Positions 56,354-64,000 of a stretch of 64,000 bases of DNA are shown in pieces. Position 1 is the stretch's first letter. Each line of letters begins with the position of its first letter. Under the pieces are notes generated by a model. That model worked only from the letters and a program-made list of their open reading frames with translations. It ran no database searches and had not been told where the DNA came from. A program made the position numbers and the translations under genes. The DNA comes from Turbatrix aceti (lineage: Eukaryota; Nematoda; Chromadorea; Rhabditida; Panagrolaimidae), in assembly GCA_963969345.1 (NCBI GenBank), contig OZ017769.1, positions 4,154,816 through 4,218,815 on the forward strand, written 5' to 3'.

Positions 56354-56467
56354 CGGTTATCGCTTGCGAAGTATGTAAGTGCACTTGACATGCAGCTCGC
56401 TAGCCCTCAGGGAACGTGCCCCTCCATGCATCGTTCTACTTACTCCTCCCTGCAAGCGAACACCGCC
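56354..56467. other. 114-nt imperfect hairpin
   Basis: The terminal stem gcggttatcgcttgc (from 56354) pairs at 13 of 15 positions with the complement ending near 56467. Further pairing gtaagt/acttac and atgca/tgcat lies inside, with a loop around 56395-56425. It is larger than the hairpins at 10-13 kb and of unknown nature. Confidence 0.45.
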
Positions 56468-57668
56468 CGTTTAGCCTGTGATGACTGCTCTCCTACCTGT
56501 TGACTGGACTCGAACTCGTAGCACCCCCCCTGGTCATAACCACAGCCAAAGTGCCTCTTCTCTCCCCCGCATACGATTTTGGTCTGTGTTTACGTATACA
56601 AACGTTGTTCAGGCCCGTTAAGCTCAAAATGGGCCACTCAAAGCTCAAAGTTGGTGGAGGCGTTATTAGAAGCAGGATTACTAACAATTTTTACGATACA
56701 AAGTCGTTACGTTACCTTTATACACGTTTCAGAGAACACATGCCGTTTTTACGATGCTTTTTACGTTCCTAAGCCTCTGTTTTTTGCATCTGGCGTGTTT
56801 GAGATAATGCAACCTTGCCAGCAGTATTTCCCCAGTTGTGCACCCCCAGGCAAAGAACGCATGATCTCACCTGTCTCCTATCGATAATGACCCCCTCCGT
56901 GGTGCGCCTGTTTACCCCAGCGATTGATCGATTGATTTGCACCGATTTCACCGAACGAGGAGAGGAGGTCGCCGGCTGCGGTCGGCAACGACGACGACGA
57001 CCAAGTTGCTGCAGTTCCGCGGGCGGCGGCGGCGGACAAGACAAGACGTCGTTAATCCGCCAAATGTCCACTGGCGGTTGCGTTTTTGTTGCATTTTTCG
57101 TTGTTTTAGTCTTGTCATGTCTGGAAGCTTGCAGCGACGTGCAGCAAAACGGGCATTGCCATTTCCTACTTCTTATTGTGTCACTGTCTTCTTTTTTGCC
57201 CCCCCTCCCCCCCGACTGACTGACTCTTGGGCCTCAGCAACTGTCTTGCCTGGAGGCCAACGCTCTCCCAGACATACAAATTCGGGAACGAGCTGGCCTT
57301 TGCTTTTTTTATGCACGGGAAAATTTTTTGTTGTTTATATTTTTGTTCTCAGCTGATTTTTATGGCTCGGAACATTTGAGTTTTTCAATTTTGATTTTTG
57401 TACATACCGCTTGCAAACTTTTTTTGAAGCATTACCGACAACCTGCACGCAACGTGCGAACTTTAATGCCTGTTTTTACCGAGCTAATTTGTCATTGCCC
57501 CATCAAAATTTATTTACGACATCAAAACAGCATCCTTACTCGCTGTAAAAACATTTACGCGTTGATTGCCAGCCTGCATAGCCCAAAAACCATTTCTCAC
57601 CCCTACCCTTTCTGCAGGATCACCCATCGTCAGCTACCCATCGCAGCTGACCCACCCGACACGTGGCC

Positions 57669-59883
57669 ATGTCAGGGGACTCTGGAAGGAACGGTAACGG
57701 CGCGTTGGCCCCGCCAGCCTCCAGCGACCGTGTCCCGAGTCCTCTGTCGCCTTCCTCACCGCAGCCACCCGTCGCAGGACAGGTCAAGGTGCCGGACATG
57801 CAACTCGGCAGGTGCAAATGGGTCCAGGTCCTCGACAACATCGCGTACATCGTCGGAGCCGTCATTGTGCGTGAAACCGACGAAGAAGACGATCCTGAGG
57901 TGCTGCTCGTGCAGGAGGCGAAGAAGAAGGCCTACGGCAAGTGGTACTACCCGGCAGGTCACCTGGAACCAGGTGAGACCGTCGAGGAGGCCACGAAAAG
58001 GGAAGTTCTCGAGGAAACTGGATTTCACTGTTCTGTCGATCATCTCGTCGCTCTCGAAGTCAGGGGATCCGGGTGGTATCGATTTACCTTTGCCTGTACC
58101 GTAACCGGTGGTGAGGTGAAGACCAAGCCGGATAAGGAGTCCCTAGGGGCCGGATGGCACCGGTTTTCGGCCATCAAAGCCAAGAGCATTCCTTTCCGGG
58201 CCAATGACTTTGTCAAGGTCGTCGACGAGGGAATCCAGTACCACAGGTGGAGGAAAAGCCTTCCGCCGGGGGTGGAAGATAAGTTTCCGGCTATCAAAAA
58301 CGTCGACCAGAATGAAAGGGGGCTGTTTACCGAGTTTGTCATCGTCAAGCTCAGCAACACTTCGTAGGTTTCTTTGGAGGAATTTTTGGTATGTTATGAA
58401 TTTTTTTCAGAGACCGAGTAGAAGTTCTGGTGCACAGCAGCGTCAAATCAGACGTCGAGCTGCTCGAACGCGACGACGCATTCCCGACCGCCGAGTTTAG
58501 CTTCGAGTACTTTTTCCCTGTCATGGTTGCCAAGTGCTATAAGGTTTGTGCTCGAATTCGGGAACAAAAATTTTGTCCCGGGTTAAAAAAATCGAGTATA
58601 CATAAAAATTTAAAAAAATACAAGATTTTTTTTTTAAATTTTTTTAAACTTTGAGTTTATTTAAATTAAAATGTGTCCCAGTGGTTTGCCTCTGTAAAGA
58701 TACACAACTCGACAAATAACTTTATTAAAAGAGCAATAACACAACGATTTATGTTAGCAATAGAGCAAGATAGGCAAAACTTTGGGAGGGGGATTTAGTC
58801 TTCAATTAGACTCTCTCATTGAACTTAGTTGAAGATGCCATCCCAAAGCGCATTTATACGCTTCGATCCGGGTCGTGGCACCAATTTGATATGTCCTTAG
58901 TGGATCAATATATATTTTTATATTATATTTACCGTCAGGGATATAGACATAGTACATACATAGGTCCCAGGCTCTTTTGATATTTGAACAACAACAAACA
59001 AATATCAAAATATCAAAAGAGACAAGTAGGGTAGATTTACATAGTCTTCATTCAATTAAACTCTGCCAAAAGTGCCGGAAAATACGCTTCGATCCTGGGC
59101 GTGGCACTTTCGGTAAAATGGGGCGTGCCGATCGATACTGGAAGCTCGAGAAGCTTCCAGAACAGTCGCGATCGACAGCCGATGGCAAAATACGGCAATT
59201 AATTAAAAAGAGAGACGAATGTCGGTAGTTTTAACAAAGAGGACTCGAGCCTAAGCTGACAAGTGAGATCGCATTTTTGATGACTCATCATCAACAATAC
59301 GGTCTTCCAACAAGCACCTGTTAACTTTTAAAAGTCTGAGTCATCTTCAGCTGCCGTACATAATTTTTTTTGAAAGATAAATATAAGGAAAATTGCAATG
59401 CAAGTTTTTTTATCTAAAAAATTTGTGTTTTTTACATCCATCGGTTGAGTTTCAGTATTTTTGCCCAAAAAAAGTTGTTGAATGACGAAAAAAAATTATT
59501 TAAAAAAATCTTTTTTGGCACTTGTCTTGAGCTTAAAATTTCGGCATACCTCAAAATTTTGGCCAAAAGTTCGTCCCGATTTTTGTTCCACCTTGAAATT
59601 TTTATGAATCTCATTCCAATGATTTCAGCATATCCTGGCCGATGGCGTGACCGCTGTCGACCCGCCTTCCGTCATCCTGGCGACGACGTGTCTGCCGGCG
59701 CCGCTCGAATCCTTCCAGCACGGCCTCCGCACCCGGGTCCTCTGCTACCACAAGCGAACCTTCACCAAATCCGCCCTCAACAACCCAAGGAGGTATCACT
59801 GGATCGAGATTCTCGACGAGCGAGTCCTCGCCTCGCTCTGCCTCGTGCCTGGTCAATTTCAGCCCAAGATGTTCATTCTCTGA
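57669..59883 (+). CDS. Nudix hydrolase, NUDT18/ndx-1 type
   Basis: Nudix-fold pyrophosphatase. NUDT18 and C. elegans NDX-1 remove phosphate from oxidised guanine nucleoside diphosphates such as 8-oxo-(d)GDP, protecting nucleic acids. Exons 57669-58363, 58411-58543 and 59629-59883 join in frame to 360 residues. A Pro/Ser-rich N-terminus (1-40) precedes the Nudix fold. The Nudix box is complete (G97-x5-E103-x7-R111-E112-V-x-E115-E116-x-G118), with the metal-binding Glu residues present. The long C-terminal region beyond the fold, to 'LVPGQFQPKMFIL', is as in NUDT18 and unlike short MutT proteins; assignment to this subfamily rests on that and on 'VVYYIVGAV..RE'-like strand order. The second intron (1.1 kb) holds repeats. 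Confidence 0.85.
58690..59340. repeat. Repeat-derived block in the Nudix gene intron
   Basis: Two related segments, about 58802-58885 and 59052-59116, share 'caatta.actct' and 'acgcttcgatcc.gg.cgtggcac'. Between them is a hairpin with arms ctcttttgatatttg (58972) and its complement ending near 59021. A second hairpin (ctggaagct arms) lies near 59140-59162. It probably derives from a transposon; no ORF. Confidence 0.55.
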
Positions 59884-60188
59884 CCACTGACCTTTGACCT
59901 CTGACCGTCAGCCTTCATGAATTCTTGTTGTTTTGTTACTTGAATTGTTTTACTTTTGTCACAGAAATAAGCGGCTCACACATGTATAAAAGTGTACAGA
60001 GACCAGCGCAGGGAAGGGAAGGGAAGGGTTGTCCGGGCACAAAAAGCTGCACCGCACCGCTGCAGCGCGGAGTCAAAAAAGAAAAAGAAAATGCCCCCTG
60101 TCAACCAACTAATGCACTCCTATCGATCAATGTACGACAAAAAAATACTCTTGTACACAAAAACCAGGTGAAAGAAGCAAAAAGAAGT

Positions 60189-60261
60189 TGCCACGACCCG
60201 GGATCGAACCGGGGACCTTTAGATCTTCAGTCTAACGCTCTCCCGACTGAGCTATCATGGC
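60189..60261 (-). tRNA. tRNA-Phe (GAA anticodon)
   Basis: Read on the minus strand, the 73 bases fold as a cloverleaf. Acceptor GCCATGA pairs with TCGTGGC (one G-T), followed by discriminator A. The D arm has GCTC/GAGC, the anticodon stem TTAGA/TCTAA holds the loop CTGAAGA with anticodon GAA, and the T arm CCCGG-TTCGATC-CCGGG is perfect. The A-box TAGCTCAGTCGGG and B-box GGTTCGATCC are intact, so it should be functional. No intron. Confidence 0.97.
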
Positions 60262-60418
60262 TCCATTTTCGCCCCTGTCAATATTCCTAAAAAACAAGCA
60301 GAAAACTAACATGAATCAATCCGGAAAGACGGAAAGCAGCGTACAAACAAATAAAAGCTGCAAAAAAACACACTGCTGACAAAGCATTTAAAAACAGAAT
60401 GTTGCCTCAGTGGATCCC

Positions 60419-60502
60419 GGTGGAATGGCCGAGTGGTCTAAGGCGCTGGACTTAAGTTCCAGTACCCGTCAGGGTGCGTGGGTTCGAACCCCACTTCCAC
60501 CA
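60419..60502 (+). tRNA. tRNA-Leu (TAA anticodon)
   Basis: 84 bases, with the long variable arm of class II tRNAs. Acceptor GGTGGAA pairs with TTCCACC plus discriminator A. Anticodon stem CTGGA/TCCAG holds the loop CTTAAGT with anticodon TAA. The variable arm is about ACCCGTCAGGGT, and the T arm GTGGG-TTCGAAC-CCCAC is perfect. A-box TGGCCGAGTGG is intact. No intron. Confidence 0.97.
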
Positions 60503-60908
60503 TAAAACCAAAATTTTTTTGTTCTTTGAAGTGTGAAAGAGACAATTACACTTGAAGTAACAAATGCGGTCGCCGCGGCATAAATTGTTTGAAAAACGCG
60601 TGTTGCTAGCTGCGAAGAACGCAACGCGTTCGTTCGTTTGTTCCAAAGTGCAAAGTGCTAGAATGAATAACTCTCTCAGAATTCCACGCACATGTTTTTG
60701 CAAAAAATGCAGAATAAGTACACACGTCCGACTTGGACGACGGAAATAAACGCCTTTTTTTTGCGCGCATGCTCCGCAGCATCGTTTGTAATTATGTACC
60801 TCGGTTTAATTAATTAATTAACACCAAAAACTTCGAGTACAAAAAAAACAAAAGAACCGAACCGTTTCCAGATTATTTTGTTAGCGTACAAAATAAATAC
60901 ACAGATTA

Positions 60909-63900
60909 CTACTTTCGTTTTGCGATAACGACGGGAACGAAGGCTGAGACCGGGGTGATGGCGAGTCTCGGCCTCTGACCGGGAGCGCCGTGGGTGGCCG
61001 GGACATTGGCCTGGGGCGGCTTTGGCCTTTGCGACTTGGGGGGAGGTGCCTGGTTGGAACGGACGACCTCCTTCTTGGGGGGATTGCTGATGTACACCTC
61101 GATTCTGCGACCGTCGATGTCGATTTCGGCAACGACAGCTTTGCCGGCGTCTTCTTCGTTGGAGAATTCGATGAAGCCGCAGCACTTTGAGATGCCGTTC
61201 TTCTTTGTGACCACTCGGGCGTCGACAACGTTTCCGAAGGGGGTGAAGGCTTTCTGGAAAAAAAAATCTCATAAATAAATATTCACCAATTTTTTGGACG
61301 TTTTTTTGGTTCATTTTATGCCAAATTTTATTTTTAAACATATAAAAAAACGACAAAATTTTGTACAAACACTGAAAAAAATAAAAAAGTAAGTTTTCAA
61401 AACTGACTTTTTTTGTAAGGAAAACATGCTTTTCGCATCACGTTTGTTGCACTTCAAAAACTGACATTTTTTTCGATGCTGAAAGTCAGTTTTCCTTACT
61501 TTTCACTTCATCAAAAGTCAGTTTTGCTTACTTTTCACATCATCAAATATCAGTTTTGCCTACATCTTTTGGAAAGGAATGAGAAAATGCGTAAGGTACG
61601 ATGTGCAATTTTTGCATGCGATTTCGCATCGCTCATGATCGCTCATCTTGCTTTTTCAATTAGTTTTTTTTTTCATTTTGTGATGTAGCTTTCGCGTTGT
61701 GAAGTTGTTTCGTCATTCGTCTTCTAGATTTTCTACTCGCTTGACGGCATTGATCGCACCCATCAATGACATCAAAGTTTTTTAGTGTTTTCAAAGGGCG
61801 ATACGAGTCGTACGACATTTAAGCGACGACCAAATTCAGCGACCACAATAAAACCGGCGACGACCAAATTCAGCGACAGCCATGAATGACCTAATTCAAC
61901 GACAGCTATATAAGGGACTGGGGATTTATCTGCTTTATAAGCACATGATAAAAAAAAGTTGTCGCTGATTTTGGTAACATTTTCTTTTGCGGTCGCTGGT
62001 TTTGTCATCGAAGAATTTATTGTGGTCGCTGAATTTGGTCGTCGCCGAATTGTCGTTCCGCCTTTCAAAGTCAATTTATTGTTGGGAATAGATAAATGTA
62101 ATAAATATGGTCAACATTGATATTCAATTTCTTCTGGCATAAGTAATACGCCTTCGGAAACAGAATAAGCTCAGATCAACCGGGAATACAGTCGGCAATG
62201 ACACCGCAAAATTGTTCCCACCCCGATAAAATTTCTTAAAAAAATGAAAAAAATCATAAAATGTTTACAAAATGTCACGTACCGTTGAAAACCTTGATAA
62301 AAGCATTCTGTAATCGGTCACAGGGGTCAAAAAAAGCGCACACCGAAACCATGGTCTCGAAGCGAAGTCCATCAAAACACGGTCAGAGCTGCTTGAACTC
62401 GCAACGAAATCATGTTTGTGACTTTTTGCCAAGCTTTTATTTCACGTTTGATGAGCAAAAAAAGTAAGTTTTCCTGACTTTCTTTTGAAGAAAAAAGTAC
62501 GACATTTGTCATGCTTTTCGCTTCATTTGCAAAAGTATACAAAACTGACAAAAAAAGTAAGTATTTCATACTTTTTTTTTTTCAGTGAATTTGAAAAAAG
62601 CGTACAAAAAACATGATACTTTTTTCACCTTTTTTGAATCATTTTGATTCCATTAGCACTTGTTTTGGATTTTTTGTGAAACAAATTTTTGATTTTATTT
62701 TAAAAAAAAATTTTGATTTCATTTATAAAAAAAAATTCGATTTTACAAAAAAAAAATAGATTTTTGTGGAAATTTTTGATTTATTTATAAAAAAAATTTA
62801 GATTTTTACAAAAAAAATTATTTTTTTTTACAAATTTTGTTCATTTATACAAAAAAAAATTTTGATTTTTACGGTGCCGAAATTTGGGCCAGACTGCATT
62901 TTTTTATGAGCCGGCAAAAAAATCGTCCCTTCCGACAAAAAAACCAACCTTGAGCCTTTTACTGTCGCAACTGAAAGGCAAATTCTTCGCAAAGAGCTTG
63001 TTTCTCTCAATCGTCGTCGGATACTTGAATTCCGTGTGTTCGCCTTTGGGATGGGGTTTGTTCTCGCTGACAAAAACAGGACGTCCCTTGATCTTGGATC
63101 GATCGAGTGCCAGTGCCGCTGTGGCTTCCTGCTCGGTGGCAAAATCGACGTAACCGTATCCCTTCGTCAGGCCCGTACCCGGCCTGGCCACGAGCCTCAC
63201 CGACAGGCTCCCGGGAAAGTGCTTGGCGACATCCGCTTCCGTCGTCGCAAAATCAAGATTTGAAACAAATACCGTTGTTTTCGAAGGCTCTGTTTCAACC
63301 TGATCGGTTTTCGAGGAAACAGGTTTCGCCGGTTGGCTCTGAGCAGGTTCCGGAGCCGACTGAATCGTCGCCACCGGCTGAACAGGAGCCGGAACCGGAG
63401 GTGGCGATGGCGAAGGTGACAGCCCGGTTTCCATGGCCGTAGTAGGCGAACGAGTCGCCTGCCGCCTCGGAGACATCCTCGCAGGCATCGTCGGAACCAC
63501 AAATCCGTCCTTGTCCTTGATAACTTCCTCCTTGGAAGACTTCTTCGGCGGCGGTGGCACGTGTTGTTCGTCCGCAGAACCCCCATCGCTCTTCCTCTTC
63601 GTCGAAGGCGCCCGCGCGATCGCCACCGACGACTTGGAAGAATGCTGCTGTGGCGGTCCCTGCAACGACGCGTGCTGCCGTTGCTGCTTGCCGGTCTTGG
63701 CCTTCTTCTTAGCCTCAGCCTCGGCGATCCGCAGCGCCTGATCGTTGACCTTCTTCAGCGCCTTGCTCAGAGATTCAAAATCACCTTCGTCGCGTTCAAA
63801 CTGGATAAAGTAGTCGAAGAGTTCGTTCGCATTTTCAAAGACTGAATTGATGCCTCTGTAGAGGTGGTTTCTGGCGCCTTCGAGCGATCCGTAGTGTCGC

Positions 63901-63980
63901 TCGGCTTCGGCCGCGTCGATCCACGTCCGGGTGCGACTTCCGAAGCCTGATCCGAGGATTTGCTTCCAGATTCGGCGACC
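60909..63980 (-). CDS. SART3/Prp24-like RNA-binding protein, 3' exons (5' part outside the window)
   Basis: Nuclear protein of the SART3 type, which binds U6 snRNA through RRMs and helps re-form U4/U6 snRNPs after splicing. Two exons are visible, 62949-63980 and 60909-61253, 459 residues in frame; the exon at the edge begins after an acceptor, so upstream exons lie to the right. The order is the last HAT-type helical repeats (about 1-90, 'TWIDAAEAERHYG', 'FIQFERDEGDFESL'), a Lys/Ser/Pro-rich linker with KRK, RRM1 (RNP2 VFVSNLD, RNP1 KGYGYVDF) and RRM2 (RNP2 LFAKNLP, RNP1 KCCGFIEF) split by the intron, then a Pro/Lys-rich tail ending VVIAKRK. The short LSm-binding C-terminal motif of vertebrate SART3 is not evident. 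Confidence 0.85.
61370..62587. mobile_element. Inverted-repeat element in the SART3-like intron
   Basis: The 1.2-kb segment begins CACTGAAAAAAATAAAAAAG (61370) and ends in the complementary TTTTTTTTTTCAGTG (62587). Both ends carry 'aagtaag' and 'tcatgcttttcgc' or 'catgcttttcgcatc' motifs just inside. The interior includes repeated 'cgaccaaattcagcgac' words (61825-61905). No transposase was found and the flanks show no clear duplication, so it is probably a non-autonomous DNA transposon. Confidence 0.6.
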
Positions 63981-64000
63981 CTGCAAATTTTTTTTTTATC

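Larger units (their letters stand above)
53807..57668. other. Intergenic region between homeodomain and Nudix genes
   Basis: 3' flank of the homeodomain gene, then about 3.4 kb without a supportable gene. It contains a long hairpin at 56354-56467 and a CTGCAG acceptor-like site about 55 bp before the Nudix ATG. Confidence 0.45.
59884..60908. other. tRNA-bearing spacer between Nudix and SART3-like genes
   Basis: Convergent 3' ends enclose two tRNA genes. A (ggaag)n run lies near 60013-60027. Nothing else was supported. Confidence 0.5.

Noticed and set aside
56500..56530. ggactcgaactc word resembling a tRNA B-box
   Set aside because: No acceptor or anticodon stem can be built around it.

Overview
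The window reads as nuclear DNA of a small-genome invertebrate, most likely a nematode. Coding exons are GC-rich, while introns and intergenic DNA are full of A/T homopolymers. The first gene has a nematode-style receptor-type/expanded tyrosine phosphatase domain. Several start codons sit one to four bases after a TTTTAG or TTTGCAG acceptor with no upstream exon, as expected for spliced-leader trans-splicing. MED18 and TBCA lie about 160 bp apart on one strand with a U-rich spacer and an acceptor just before the second ATG, like a nematode operon. The species cannot be named from this sequence. All exon models below come from reading splice sites by eye, and most close in frame over the full gene.

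Layout, left to right. 0-4.3 kb: last exon of a tyrosine phosphatase (+), then a furin-type proprotein convertase (-). 4.3-14.6 kb: about 10 kb with no recognisable protein gene but a remarkable number of perfect or near-perfect hairpins, densest at 10.2-13.1 kb. 14.6-15.9 kb: MED18-TBCA pair (+). 17.1-17.6 kb: dead LINE tail. 17.7-21.7 kb: KAT6-like MYST acetyltransferase with tandem PHD fingers (-), head to head with a KLHL20-like BTB-Kelch gene (+, 22.1-25.3 kb). 27.2-28.1 kb: a basic Ser/Pro-rich single-pass membrane protein. 29.1-34.0 kb: AGXT2-type aminotransferase and a kringle-domain membrane protein (both -), the latter head to head with CC2D1/lgd (+, 34.3-36.9 kb). 37.1-38.1 kb: inverted broken duplicate of CC2D1. 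38.5-39.2 kb: retroelement-ORF1-like ORF. 40.3-40.9 kb: hAT-type MITE with an 8-bp target duplication. 41.2-42.6 kb: seven-helix membrane protein. 43.7-45.1 kb: GOLPH3 (-). 49.7-53.8 kb: atypical homeodomain protein (+). 57.7-59.9 kb: Nudix hydrolase of the NUDT18/ndx-1 type (+). 60.2-60.5 kb: tRNA-Phe and tRNA-Leu. 60.9-64 kb: 3' part of a SART3-like RNA-binding protein (-), running off the right edge.

The genes are mostly unrelated housekeeping functions: secretory-pathway processing and Golgi (furin, GOLPH3), endosomal sorting (CC2D1), transcription and chromatin (MED18, KAT6, homeodomain), ubiquitin ligase adaptor (KLHL20), splicing (SART3), tubulin folding (TBCA), and metabolism (AGXT2, Nudix). 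The unusual content lies in the non-coding DNA: the hairpin-rich 10.2-13.1 kb stretch, and introns of at least three genes built almost wholly of long palindromes, two of them (in the neighbouring AGXT2 and kringle genes) clearly copies of one element.
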